Shown here: piece after piece, positions 1 to 7,550 of the stretch
Layout of the letters: each line of letters opens with the position of its first letter
Position numbering within the stretch: the stretch's first letter is position 1
Source of the DNA: Gaiella occulta
Lineage (GTDB): Bacteria; Actinomycetota; Thermoleophilia; Gaiellales; Gaiellaceae
Direction: 5' to 3'
DNA length: 64,000 nt
Assembly (NCBI RefSeq): GCF_003351045.1
Contig: NZ_QQZY01000003.1
Span: 310,001-374,000, forward strand
Notes under the pieces: model-generated
Told to the model about the DNA's origin: nothing
Databases searched by the model: none
The model's input: the letters and a program-made list of their open reading frames with translations, nothing else
Made by a program: the position numbers and the translations under genes

Positions 1-854
1 TCGAGCAGCTCGACGACGAGCTGGCCGATGTCCTGGCCCTGGTCGGCGAGCTCCTCCACGAGCATCAGCGCCCCGGCGCCGTCGTGGTCGACGATCGTGT
101 CGCAGAGGCGGAAGAGGATGTCCTCCTCGACGGCGCCGACGAGCTGGAGCACATCCTGCACGGAGATGGTGCGCCCGCTGGCGGCGGCAAGCTGGTCGAG
201 CGTCGAGACCGCGTCGCGGAAGGAGCCGCGCGCCCCGCGCGCGACGAGCGCGAGCGCGGCGTCGGGCGCGTCGATGCCCTCGCCGTCGCAGACGCGGCGC
301 AGCACGGCGACGAGCTCCTGCAGGCGCGGCCGCTGGAACACGAACGTCTGGCAGCGGGAGCGCACGGTCGCGATCACCTTGTGCAGGTCGGTCGTGCAGA
401 ACACGAACACGAGGTGCGGCGGCGGCTCCTCGATCAGCTTCAGCAGCGCGTTCCAGGCGGCGTCGGTGAGCTGGTGCGCCTCGTCGACGATGTAGACCTT
501 GTAGCGCCCCTCGACCGGCTGCAGGATGGCGCGGTCGCGGATCTCGCGCACGTCGTCGATGCCGCGCTGCGAGGCGGCGTCCATCTCGATCACGTCGAGC
601 GAGCCGCCGTCGGCGATCGCCCGCGCGATCGGGGCGCCGGGGTCGAAGTCGGGGTTCGGGCCGCCGTCGGCGTTCAGCGCCTTCGCGAGGATGCGTGCCA
701 TCGACGTCTTGCCGGTCCCGCGTGGGCCGGCGAACAGGTACGCCTGGCGCACCTGGTCGCCCGCGATCGCGTTGCGCAGCGTCCGCACGACTGCTTCCTG
801 CCCGACGACGTGGCCGAAGTCGAGCGGCCGGTACTTGCGGTAGAGAGCGGTCAC
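1..854 (-). CDS. dnaX: DNA polymerase III subunit gamma/tau, N-terminal part (cut by window edge)
   Basis: This is the clamp-loader ATPase that loads the sliding clamp during replication. The reading frame begins at a GTG (854-852) and runs off the left edge after about 284 codons. It opens with the typical MTALYRKYRP sequence and has a Walker A motif GPRGTGKT at residues 43-50, a DEAH box at 124-127 and the sensor-1 region FVFCTTDLHK. Family members normally carry four zinc-binding cysteines between the Walker A and DEAH motifs. Here residues 61-85 contain no cysteine, and the spacing is otherwise normal. Identification is firm; the missing zinc module is the oddity. The SRP RNA gene and a small ORF lie upstream on the same strand. 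Confidence 0.95.
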   Translation of the reverse strand, partial: MTALYRKYRPLDFGHVVGQEAVVRTLRNAIAGDQVRQAYLFAGPRGTGKTSMARILAKALNADGGPNPDFDPGAPIARAIADGGSLDVIEMDAASQRGIDDVREIRDRAILQPVEGRYKVYIVDEAHQLTDAAWNALLKLIEEPPPHLVFVFCTTDLHKVIATVRSRCQTFVFQRPRLQELVAVLRRVCDGEGIDAPDAALALVARGARGSFRDAVSTLDQLAAASGRTISVQDVLQLVGAVEEDILFRLCDTIVDHDGAGALMLVEELADQGQDIGQLVVELL

Positions 855-894
855 ACGGCGATTGTCGCAGACGGCGGCGGCGCGGACGGGCGTG

Positions 895-1086
895 TCAGGG
901 CGCGGGCTCGAAGCGCGCGGTGAAGTGCCGCAGCCGGGCGGGCTGCCCTGCGCCGGGGTTGTTCGTGATCGTGACCATCACGAGCGGGACGCTCTCCGCG
1001 CCGTGCGAGGCGATCAGACGCTCGAGCGCCGCGCAGACGGTCGTGAACACGACCGTGGTGAGAGCCGCCGTGGCGGCGGCGGGCAT
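895..1086 (-). CDS. Small hypothetical protein (63 aa)
   Basis: This short frame lies between the SRP RNA gene and dnaX, on the same strand. It starts at ATG (1086-1084), ends 41 bases before dnaX, and shows strong G/C at third codon positions. The product begins MPAAATAALTTVV and has a central stretch LVMVTITNNPG. There is no signal peptide or recognised motif. A much longer frame runs upstream to 1377, but that extension crosses the SRP RNA and is discarded. The codon pattern and position favour a real gene, but nothing shows its function and it may not be translated. Confidence 0.35.
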   Translation of the reverse strand: MPAAATAALTTVVFTTVCAALERLIASHGAESVPLVMVTITNNPGAGQPARLRHFTARFEPAP

Positions 1087-1169
1087 CGGGGTTTCCACGG
1101 AGCCTGCTCTCACGCCCGGTCGCGCGCTCCGTCGTCGAAGCGAGCTTCCCCGGAGGAACCTGCGTCGCC

Positions 1170-1388
1170 GGCTCGGGCGGGGCGGAGCCGCGGCACCTGG
1201 GAGGGAGTCCTTAGCGCTGCTTCCTTCCGGACCTGACGCGGTTCGAACGCTCCCAGTGCGCGGGACCCTGCCTGTCAACACCTCGTGCGCAGACCCAATC
1301 CCGATGAAGCCGCCCCTCGGACGGCGTTCGGTCCCGCTGGAGCGGATTTCGGGTTCAGGGAACCGCTGCCTCCCCACCTAGCGCGACC
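1170..1388 (-). ncRNA. ffs: Signal recognition particle RNA, large bacterial type
   Basis: This is the RNA scaffold of the signal recognition particle, which binds Ffh and targets membrane proteins to the translocon. The minus strand contains the hallmark S-domain loop GTCAGGTCCGGAAGGAAGC (about 1237-1219), closed by GCACTGGGAG pairing with CTCCCAGGTGC (about 1259-1193). Farther 5' it has the Alu-domain signature GGTGGGGAGGCAGCGG and then CCGAAATCCGCTCCAGCGGG, and the linker contains GGTGTTGACAGGC. These match the large, Alu-containing form found in many Gram-positive bacteria. Ends are estimated from the outer pairing and may be off by 10-15 bases. Confidence 0.9.
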
Positions 1389-1447
1389 GGGCCCGTCGAG
1401 CGTAGCAGCGCCGAGAGGACGGCGACCGTAAGACGCCGGAGCGCTTC

Positions 1448-1660
1448 CTAGACGGTCCGGAAGGGCGAGTCGCCGGAGCCGTGCGGGGCGAAGCGGACGC
1501 GCGTCTCGCGGTGGACGACGCTCCAGCCGCCGTAGCGCGCACAGTCGTCGCGATCACAGCGAACGCGGATGATCTCCGTCTCCGTGCGCTCGCCCGGCTC
1601 CTCGCGTACCTGCGTGCTGAACGACCAGCGATGGATGCCGATGCGGCAGAGCGTGCTCAT
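1448..1660 (-). CDS. Small cysteine-containing protein (70 aa), unknown function
   Basis: The frame starts at ATG (1660-1658). The product begins MSTLCRIGIHRWSF and later has CDRDDCARYGG, giving a C-x4-H spacing near the N-terminus and a CxxxxC pair near residue 35. This resembles short zinc-ribbon-like proteins of actinobacteria that carry an LCRxGxHRW start. That resemblance is from memory of the pattern, not a search. Composition and codon bias look like a real gene. It stands alone between the SRP RNA and the chromate-transporter gene. No function is assigned. Confidence 0.6.
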   Translation of the reverse strand: MSTLCRIGIHRWSFSTQVREEPGERTETEIIRVRCDRDDCARYGGWSVVHRETRVRFAPHGSGDSPFRTV

Positions 1661-1944
1661 GTCCGGTTCCTGCTCCGTAGGCGTTCAGACGTCGCCTGCC
1701 CGAGGGCCTGCTCCGTCGTGCTACCGGAAGAGCCTACGCCGCCCGGAGGTCGGCTGCCAGCGGTCGCGCAGACCGGGATGGCGTCCGGGCGCGGCCGCAC
1801 GGACGGATGGGCGGACGACGAGTTGCACGAGCCCGTTCGCCCACGGCGACTGCGCCCGGCCGGGCTGCCTGGCTCGACCCGCACTACCGTGCCGCGTGCG
1901 GTGCTCGTGGTCGTCGTGGGTGGATCTCCGACCGGCACGTCCGA

Positions 1945-3150
1945 TCAGGTGCTGCCGACGGGCGCGCCGAGCAGCGCCGCGGCGACACCGACGGCGCCGG
2001 CGAGAAGCAGCGTGAGGACGACCCCGCGGCGCGCGACGAGCAGGCTGATCGCGGACGCCGCCAGGAGGGCGTACTGCCAGCGCTGGTGCAAGGCGAGCGC
2101 GAGGGGGAGGGCAGAGCCGATGATCGCTCCGATCGCGGCCGGGCCGGCGCCGTCGAGGAAGGCGCGTATGCCGTCGTTGCGGACGAGGCGGTCGAAGCGG
2201 TTGGCGCCGAGCAGGACGAGCGAGAAGGACGGCAAGAAGGCGAACAGGGCTGCGAGCAGGCCGCCGCCGACGCCGGCGGCGGCGTAGCCGACGGCCGCGA
2301 TCGTCAGGACGACCGGACCTGGCGTCACCTGGCCGAGCGCGACGGCGTTGAGGAACTGATCGCCGGTCATCCACCGGTAGTGGTCGACCGCGTCGGACTG
2401 CATGAGCGGGACGATGACGAAGCCGCCACCGTAGGAGAGAGCGCCCACCTTGAACGCGACCCAGGCGAGTGCGCCGAGGCCGCCGGCGGCGGCCGTGGCG
2501 GACACGAGCGGCCGCGGGTCGAGCAGGAGGAGCGCACGTCGAGAGCCGCGCTGCCATGCGAGCTCCACGAGCCCGCAGCCGAGCAGGACGGCGACGAGCC
2601 AGGGCCCGATCGAAGCTGCGGCCACTCCGCCGAGCAGGCCGTAGGCGGCGAGGCGGGCGCGGCGCCGCCCGCCGGCTCTCGCCCAGGCCGGGCCGATCAG
2701 CGCCAGGCCTGCCTGCACCGCGACGGCGGCCACCGCCGATCCCGCTCCGCTGCCGGCGCCGCGCACCCATGCAGGCGGGGAGCCGAGGAAGAGCGCGGCG
2801 AGGGCGAGGATGAGAACGAGGCCCGGGAGGATGAAGCAGACGCCGCCGACGATCGCACCCAGCGGGCCGCGCAGACGCCAGGCGCTGTAGATCGCGAGCT
2901 GCGTCGAGGCCGGTCCCGGGAGAAGGTTGACCGTCGCGATCCCGTCCTCGAACTGGGCCGCGCTGATCCAGCGTCGCCGCTCGACACAGAGCTGGCGAAG
3001 AAGTGCGATGTGGGCGGGAGGGCCGCCGAAACCGACAGCGCCGATGCGGCCCCATTCGCGGGCGATCGTCGCCAGCCGGACACGGCCGGGTTGACGACGT
3101 TCCGCCGGCGCCGGGGCGGGCGCACCTGTTTCGATATCGTTTCCCGACAT
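1945..3150 (-). CDS. chrA: Chromate transporter, two-domain CHR family
   Basis: A 401-residue integral membrane protein of the CHR family, whose known members export chromate by proton antiport. The first half contains the family signature around GAVGFGGPPAHIALL, followed by FEDGIATVNLLPGPASTQLA. The second half repeats the fold with GALSYGGGFVIVPLM and NAVALGQVTPGPVV. This internal duplication and the length of about 400 residues are typical of long-chain ChrA. The gene is divergent from a PadR regulator at 3202, and a strong inverted repeat overlaps its start codon, so repression by PadR is likely. The actual substrate (chromate, sulfate or other) cannot be read from sequence. Confidence 0.9.
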   Translation of the reverse strand: MSGNDIETGAPAPAPAERRQPGRVRLATIAREWGRIGAVGFGGPPAHIALLRQLCVERRRWISAAQFEDGIATVNLLPGPASTQLAIYSAWRLRGPLGAIVGGVCFILPGLVLILALAALFLGSPPAWVRGAGSGAGSAVAAVAVQAGLALIGPAWARAGGRRRARLAAYGLLGGVAAASIGPWLVAVLLGCGLVELAWQRGSRRALLLLDPRPLVSATAAAGGLGALAWVAFKVGALSYGGGFVIVPLMQSDAVDHYRWMTGDQFLNAVALGQVTPGPVVLTIAAVGYAAAGVGGGLLAALFAFLPSFSLVLLGANRFDRLVRNDGIRAFLDGAGPAAIGAIIGSALPLALALHQRWQYALLAASAISLLVARRGVVLTLLLAGAVGVAAALLGAPVGST

Positions 3151-3164
3151 CGAAAGACGATATC
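3129..3164. promoter_or_regulatory. Inverted repeats between chrA and padR, likely PadR operator
   Basis: Two overlapping palindromes lie here. TTTCGATATCG (3129-3139) and CGACATCGAAA (3145-3155) are complementary over 10 of 11 positions with a 5-base spacer. GATATCGT (3133-3140) and ACGATATC (3157-3164) are perfectly complementary. The chrA start codon (3150-3148) lies inside the element, and padR starts 38 bases away. A regulator bound here could block chrA and also regulate itself. That PadR is the binding protein is inferred from position. Confidence 0.65.
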
Positions 3165-3201
3165 AAGACGGACGCCTGCGGAGCAGAGAGGAGCGCGAAC
3201 C

Positions 3202-3597
3202 ATGGCAGCGGAAGCCGATCCACGCGGGCTCACCGTGAAGGCCGGGGAGATGCCGGCCGGCACGGTCGACCGTCGACGTGAGGACGTCGTCGAGGTCGAC
3301 GTCTCACGCAACCGCTTCCTGCGCGGCGCCATCGAGCTGCACATCCTCCATCACGCCGGCGAAACCGGTGTGCATGGAGCCTGGCTCAGCGACGAGCTCG
3401 CCCGCCATGGCTACCGGATCAGCCCAGGGACGCTGTATCCGACCCTGCACCGACTGGAGCGCGAAGGACTGCTCCGCTCCGAGCGCACGGTCGTCGCGGG
3501 CCGCACCCGCCGCGTCTACCGCTCCACCCGGGACGGCGAGCGAGCCCTCGAAGAGGGCAAGCGCGCGCTTCGCGAGCTCGCCGACGAGGTTCTCTAG
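3202..3597 (+). CDS. PadR-family transcriptional regulator
   Basis: A 131-residue winged-helix repressor of the PadR family. ATG 3202 is chosen because the upstream extension reads through the chrA control region. About 45 residues of unusual N-terminal sequence precede the domain. The domain is clear: FLRGAIELHILHH, then GAWLSDELARHGYRISPGTLYPTLHRLEREGLL, which is the recognition helix and wing region. The C-terminus is short, ending RELADEVL, as in small PadR proteins that lack a long dimerisation helix. It is divergent from chrA and probably controls it through the palindrome between them. The ligand is unknown. Confidence 0.88.
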   Translation: MAAEADPRGLTVKAGEMPAGTVDRRREDVVEVDVSRNRFLRGAIELHILHHAGETGVHGAWLSDELARHGYRISPGTLYPTLHRLEREGLLRSERTVVAGRTRRVYRSTRDGERALEEGKRALRELADEVL

Positions 3598-3872
3598 GCG
3601 CCCACCTTCTTCGCTCACGTCCCGCCCCAGGTGTATGACGCCGGGCGCGTCATCCTCGCCTGACGCTCGTGCTGCTGCGGCGATGCCGGCGGCTCTGGAC
3701 GGTGCGCGTGGGATTCCTCCCCTCCCCGTCGTGGTCGGGAATCGAGCTCGCGCGGATGGCGCTCCTCGCCGGTACGAGACCCAGGTACGCACGGGCCGCA
3801 AGAATGTGGGTACCACGTGGGACGCTGGGCTGAACCACGCCAGAAATGGCTCTTTTGAACCGTTTCCGCTGA

Positions 3873-3944
3873 TGGGCGCACCTGGGATCGAACCAGGGAC
3901 CTCTCGCGTGTGAAGCGAGCGCTCTCCCGCTGAGCTATGCGCCC
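3873..3944 (-). tRNA. tRNA-Val (CAC)
   Basis: The minus strand folds as a standard cloverleaf. The acceptor stem GGGCGCA pairs with TGCGCCC, the D arm contains AGCTCAG, and the anticodon loop TTCACAC sits between CTCGC and GCGAG. The T loop is GGTTCGATCC. The anticodon CAC reads the valine codon GUG. The 3' CCA is not encoded. No other tRNA is adjacent. Confidence 0.93.
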
Positions 3945-3984
3945 GGGAGGGCTCTAAGGCTAGCGGACGCGGAGCTCTCGCCCC

Positions 3985-5217
3985 TCAGGAGGGGAGCACC
4001 CACTCGTTTCCGCGCAGGAGCGGCACCGCCGTGCCGCCGGCTTCGATGCCGTCCACCTCCACGTCGGGCCCCCCGATCATGAAGTCGGTATGCACGATCG
4101 AGTCGTTGAAGCCGCGTGGGACGAGATCCTCCACCGGCACGCCGTCGGCGCCGTCCATCGCGCGGGTGATGCCCTGCCCGTAGGCGATGTGGCAGGCCGC
4201 GTTCTCGTCGAAGAGCGTGTCGAGGAACACGATTCCCGTCTTGCCGACCCGCGACTCGCCGTCGACCAGGGAGACCTCGCCGAGGAACGAGGCGCCGCCG
4301 TCCGTGCGCATCTCCTCGCGCACGACGTCGGCGCCTGCCGTCGCGCTCACCTCCACCGCCCGGCCGCCCTCGAAGCGCACGGTGAGGCCCCGTACGACCT
4401 GGCCGTTGACGGCGAGCGGCATCGTCGAGCGCACGACCCCGTCGACCCTGAGCCGGTGCGGCGTCGTGAATACCTCCTCGGTGGGCATGTTGACGACGTG
4501 ACGGAGGCCGTCCAGCGTCTCCTCGGCGCCCGTGAGCCAGCGTGACTCGGGCATCAGGCCGACCGTGAGATCCGTGCCGGGGCCGTTGAAGCGGATCGCG
4601 TCGAAGCGGCGCTCGTCGAGCAGCGCCGCCCGCTCGCGCAGGCGTGCGATGTGCGCCCACCATGCCGCGATCGGATCGGGCTCGTCGAGGCGGGTCGCCA
4701 CCGCGACGGCATCCCAGAGCCGCTCGACGTCCGGCTCGCCGAACACCGCCTCGGCCCAGCCCGGATTCGGGTAGCCGACGATCGTCCAGGCGATCACGCG
4801 GTCGTTCGCCGCCCTGAGAAGGCGCTCGGCGATGAGCCGGCCGCGCGTCCTCGCGATCCGCGCCGGATCGAGGTCGGCGAACAGCTCCGGCTCGGGATCG
4901 CCGCCGATCGAGATCGTCGCCCCGTGCGACGCCGCGAGCTCGTCGATCAGGGAGAGCGTCCACGGCGGCGACCAGTCGAGCGTCTCCTCCGCGGCGTGCT
5001 CGATGCGCGCGCGCCGGACATGGGGGTCCGGGTAGACGACCTCGACGTACCGCGCTCCCAGCTCGTACGCCACGCGGGCGATCGCACGCGCGAGCGGGAG
5101 ATGATCGGGGTGGGCCGCGACGCGCAGCAGCTGGCCCGGCTGCAGGTTGACGCCGACCTGGACAGCCAGGCGCGCGTAACGGTCGAGGCGCTCGTCAGCT
5201 GTCACGGAGGCCACCAT
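3985..5217 (-). CDS. M29-family metallo-aminopeptidase
   Basis: An aminopeptidase of the thermophilic AmpS/AmpT type, expected to be a cytoplasmic dimeric metalloenzyme that removes N-terminal residues from peptides. The family N-terminus is seen as [19 protein letters not shown]. Candidate metal-ligand and active-site regions are [26 protein letters not shown] and [17 protein letters not shown] near the C-terminus. Length (about 410 residues) fits the family. I chose ATG 5217. A longer frame begins at ATG 5250, and a GTG at 5195 would fit the family start (TADERL) even better. The gene is divergent from the cytochrome gene. Confidence 0.9.
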   Translation of the reverse strand: MVASVTADERLDRYARLAVQVGVNLQPGQLLRVAAHPDHLPLARAIARVAYELGARYVEVVYPDPHVRRARIEHAAEETLDWSPPWTLSLIDELAASHGATISIGGDPEPELFADLDPARIARTRGRLIAERLLRAANDRVIAWTIVGYPNPGWAEAVFGEPDVERLWDAVAVATRLDEPDPIAAWWAHIARLRERAALLDERRFDAIRFNGPGTDLTVGLMPESRWLTGAEETLDGLRHVVNMPTEEVFTTPHRLRVDGVVRSTMPLAVNGQVVRGLTVRFEGGRAVEVSATAGADVVREEMRTDGGASFLGEVSLVDGESRVGKTGIVFLDTLFDENAACHIAYGQGITRAMDGADGVPVEDLVPRGFNDSIVHTDFMIGGPDVEVDGIEAGGTAVPLLRGNEWVLPS

Positions 5218-5279
5218 AGCCCGGATCTTCCACGTCGCTTCGGAGGTCATCCCCCCGGGCGCCGTGGTAGCTTGCCCCC

Positions 5280-5819
5280 GTGCTCCTCGAGATCACGACC
5301 ACCGGGAAGGTCACGCTGATCATCGTCGCCGGGGTGTTCATCGCCTGGGCGCTGGTCACGGCGATCGTCGTCCCGCGCCGCAACCCGGACTTTCCGCGCA
5401 ACGTGAGCACGTTCGTCGTCGTCACGGCCGCGCTGTTCGTCGCGCAGATGGGCGCCGTCTACTGGGTCACCTCGACGCAGGACGTGGAGAAGGCGGCGGC
5501 CGGCGAGACGACCCCGGCGGAGACGACCCCGGCGGAGACGACCCCGGCCGAGACTGCGCCCGCCGCCGGCGGCGCGGGCGACGCGGCCGCGGGCAAGCAG
5601 GTGTTCGCATCGGCCGGCTGCGGCGGCTGCCACACGCTCGCCGGCGCCGGCAGCAACGGCACGGTCGGGCCGAACCTCGACCAGGCGAAGCCGGCTTACG
5701 ATCTCGTCGTCACGCGCGTCACGAACGGCCGGGGCGCGATGCCGCCCTTCAAGGGCCAGCTCGACGAGCAGCAGATCAAGGACGTGGCGGCGTACGTGTC
5801 GTCCGTCGCCGGCAGCTAG
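5280..5819 (+). CDS. Membrane-anchored c-type cytochrome
   Basis: A 179-residue protein with two N-terminal membrane segments (about residues 9-31 and 43-64), a low-complexity linker and one cytochrome c domain. The heme motif CGGCH is at residues 114-118 and the likely axial methionine is M154 in GAMPPF. The linker contains three copies of the pentapeptide ETTPA, encoded by a perfect or near-perfect 15-bp tandem repeat at 5505-5549. The cytochrome domain should face outside and carry electrons for respiration, but no oxidase genes are nearby to name a partner. The start is GTG 5280, just 62 bases from the divergent peptidase start. Confidence 0.88.
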   Translation: MLLEITTTGKVTLIIVAGVFIAWALVTAIVVPRRNPDFPRNVSTFVVVTAALFVAQMGAVYWVTSTQDVEKAAAGETTPAETTPAETTPAETAPAAGGAGDAAAGKQVFASAGCGGCHTLAGAGSNGTVGPNLDQAKPAYDLVVTRVTNGRGAMPPFKGQLDEQQIKDVAAYVSSVAGS

Positions 5820-5873
5820 CGCCGGAGGGTGCGGTCGGGGCTCCTCGCCGCGACGGGTACCCTTGTGCGGTCC

Positions 5874-5962
5874 GGAGAGGTGTCCGAGCGGCCGAAGGAG
5901 CGCGACTGGAAATCGCGTACGTGGTGAAAGCTGCGTCGCGGGTTCAAATCCCGCCCTCTCCG
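5874..5962 (+). tRNA. tRNA-Ser (GGA)
   Basis: A long-variable-arm cloverleaf. The acceptor stem GGAGAGG pairs with CCTCTCC. The anticodon loop CTGGAAA sits between GCGA and TCGC, and the T loop is GGTTCAAATCC. Anticodon GGA reads UCC/UCU serine codons. CCA is not encoded. A GC-rich hairpin follows directly. Confidence 0.94.
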
Positions 5963-5966
5963 TCGA

Positions 5967-5994
5967 GAACGGGGCCCCGCCCGGGGCCCCGTTC
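5967..5994 (+). terminator. GC-rich hairpin after tRNA-Ser(GGA)
   Basis: The arms GAACGGGGCCCC and GGGGCCCCGTTC are perfectly complementary (12 bp) around a 4-base loop, starting 5 bases after the tRNA. There is no uridine run, so it is a terminator-like hairpin rather than a textbook intrinsic terminator. It also separates this tRNA from the convergent tRNA-Ser(CGA). Confidence 0.7.
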
Positions 5995-6017
5995 ACGTCT
6001 CCGCGTCTGGCTGTGAG

Positions 6018-6106
6018 CGGAGAGGGAGGGATTTGAACCCTCGATCCGCCTTACGACGGATAACGGTTTTCGAGACCGCCGCATTCGACCGCTCTGCCAC
6101 CTCTCC
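6018..6106 (-). tRNA. tRNA-Ser (CGA)
   Basis: Minus-strand serine tRNA. The acceptor stem GGAGAGG pairs with CCTCTCC, and the anticodon loop CTCGAAA sits between CGGT and ACCG. There is a long variable arm, and the T loop is GGTTCAAATCC. Anticodon CGA reads UCG. It shares its acceptor stem with the neighbouring tRNA-Ser(GGA), consistent with divergence from a common copy. Confidence 0.94.
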
Positions 6107-6186
6107 GAGCGCGTGAAAGCCTAGCCTGCGCGCCGCGGTCGCCGCTCGGCCTGCGTCGTCGAGGATCGCCGGAGTGCCGGAGTTGC

Positions 6187-6333
6187 CCCTTCTCCGTTGC
6201 ACCTGAGTGCCGGCCTCCCTGCGCTCGTCGCGGCGGAACGGGCGAGAGGCGCCGAGAGCGTACCCGCTGACGCCGGGAGAGCCCCGAGGCAGGGAGATCG
6301 GGATCCCGCAGACGGCCTGTGCAACGGAGAAGG
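6187..6333. repeat. 15-bp inverted repeat of the tRNA-Ser(GCT) 3' end
   Basis: CCTTCTCCGTTGCAC at 6187-6201 on the plus strand is exactly the 3' end plus flank of tRNA-Ser(GCT), which reads on the minus strand at 6333-6319. The two copies are therefore inverted and about 117 bases apart. Between them no gene is visible. Confidence 0.6.
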
Positions 6334-6415
6334 AGGGATTCGAACCCTCGATGGAGGCATTCACCCCCATAACGCCTTAGCAGGGCGCCGCCTTCAGCCA
6401 CTCGGCCACTTCTCC
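6325..6415 (-). tRNA. tRNA-Ser (GCT)
   Basis: Minus-strand serine tRNA with acceptor stem GGAGAAG/CTTCTCC, anticodon loop CTGCTAA, a long variable arm and T loop GGTTCGAATCC. Anticodon GCT reads AGC/AGU. CCA is not encoded. It is the third serine tRNA in about 550 bases. Confidence 0.94.
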
Positions 6416-6477
6416 GGGAGCGACAAGGATATCGGACGATCCGGCGCCGGCCTGGAGCGACCTCCGCTCGGCCCGGC

Positions 6478-6774
6478 TCAGTCGTGGATGCGCCCGATGA
6501 GGTCGGTGCGCTTGAGCAGCTTCACCTCGATGCCGCCGAGCCGCACGTCGTAGCCGGCCTCGCGCGGGTACAGCACCTTGTCGCCCGGCTCGATCCCGTT
6601 CGGCTCCGCGCCGACGGCGGTGACGATCCCCGTGCGGCAGGCCGCTGCCGCGGCGGCGGATGCGGGCAGGATCAGTCCCGCGCGCGTCTCGGTCTCGTCG
6701 CTCGTCGGCTGCACGACGAGGTACTCGTCGAGCGGCTCGATCGACACGTCGATGCGCTGCGGCTCCTGGATCAT
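6478..6774 (-). CDS. groES: GroES-like co-chaperonin
   Basis: A 98-residue Cpn10-family protein. It has the family N-terminal strand IEPLDEYLVVQP, a mobile loop around ETETRAGLILPASA that would contact GroEL, and the late strand region EPGDKVLYPREAGYDVRLGG. An alanine-rich stretch (SAAAAAACRTG) replaces the usual residues just after the mobile loop. No groEL gene lies next to it; neighbours are a serine tRNA and an amino-acid transporter. Identification of the fold is good. Whether it is the main co-chaperonin or a divergent copy cannot be told here. Confidence 0.85.
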   Translation of the reverse strand: MIQEPQRIDVSIEPLDEYLVVQPTSDETETRAGLILPASAAAAAACRTGIVTAVGAEPNGIEPGDKVLYPREAGYDVRLGGIEVKLLKRTDLIGRIHD

Positions 6775-6800
6775 GCTCGAAGCGTACTCCGTGAAGGCTT

Positions 6801-7550
6801 CTAGAGGCGGCCGGCATCGACGATGCGCTGCAAGAACTGCTGCGTGCGCGGCTCCCGCGGCGCGCTGAAGATGCGCTCGGGCGTTCCCTGTTCGAGGATC
6901 GCGCCCTGGTCGAGGAAGCAGACACGGTGCGCGACGTCGCGGGCGAAGCCCATCTCGTGCGTGGCGATCACCATCGTCATGCCCTCCGCCGCGAGCTCGC
7001 GGACGACGTCGAGCACCTCGGCCACGAGCTCAGGGTCGAGCGCGCTCGTCACCTCGTCGAGCAGCAGCAGGGCGGGCCGCATGGCGAGCGCCCGCACGAT
7101 CGCGACACGCTGCTGCTGGCCGCCGGAGAGCCGGTCGGGGAACTCGTCGCGCTTGTCGGCGAGGCCGAAGCGCTCGAGCAGGGCCTCGGCATGGGCGTCC
7201 GCCTCGGCGCGCGAGCGCCCGAGCACCCTGCGCGGTGCGAGCGTCACGTTGCCGAGCACGGTCATGTGCGGGAAGAGGTTGAAGGCCTGGAACACGATCC
7301 CGATGCCGCGGCGCACGCGATCGACGTCGACGGCGCCGGCGCTGATCTCCGTGCCGGCGACGACGATGCGGCCGGCGTCGATCGGCTCGAGCAGGTTGAC
7401 GCAGCGCAGCAGCGTCGACTTCCCGGATCCGGACGCGCCGATCAGGCACACGACCTCGTGCTCGGCGACCGTGAGGTCGATGCCGCGCAGCACGTCCAGC
7501 TTCCCGAACGACTTGCGCACGCCCTCGAGCTGGAGCGCCGGCACGCTCAC
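6801..7550 (-). CDS. Polar amino-acid ABC transporter, ATP-binding protein
   Basis: A 249-residue ATPase that powers amino-acid import. It has Walker A GASGSGKS (38-45), a Q-loop FQAFNLFPHMTV, signature LSGGQ (141-145), Walker B LLLLDEVTSALD and a switch histidine in IATHEMGFARD. The H-M-T-V and EMGFA features are typical of the GlnQ/HisP group. The GTG start at 7550 overlaps the permease stop by 4 bases (GTGA), so translation is probably coupled. It is the last gene of a binding protein-permease-ATPase operon. The substrate is most likely a polar amino acid, by family. Confidence 0.93.
   Translation of the reverse strand: MSVPALQLEGVRKSFGKLDVLRGIDLTVAEHEVVCLIGASGSGKSTLLRCVNLLEPIDAGRIVVAGTEISAGAVDVDRVRRGIGIVFQAFNLFPHMTVLGNVTLAPRRVLGRSRAEADAHAEALLERFGLADKRDEFPDRLSGGQQQRVAIVRALAMRPALLLLDEVTSALDPELVAEVLDVVRELAAEGMTMVIATHEMGFARDVAHRVCFLDQGAILEQGTPERIFSAPREPRTQQFLQRIVDAGRL

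Noticed and set aside
895-1377. A 160-codon minus-strand frame upstream of dnaX
   Set aside because: It runs through the SRP RNA gene, whose conserved structure explains the sequence. Only the last 63 codons were kept, at low confidence.
1807-3201. A long plus-strand extension of the PadR frame
   Set aside because: It lies antisense to chrA and reads low-complexity Arg/Glu/Asp sequence, the usual shadow of a GC-rich gene.
5505-5549. 15-bp tandem repeat in the cytochrome gene
   Set aside because: It simply encodes the ETTPA linker repeats and needs no further explanation.
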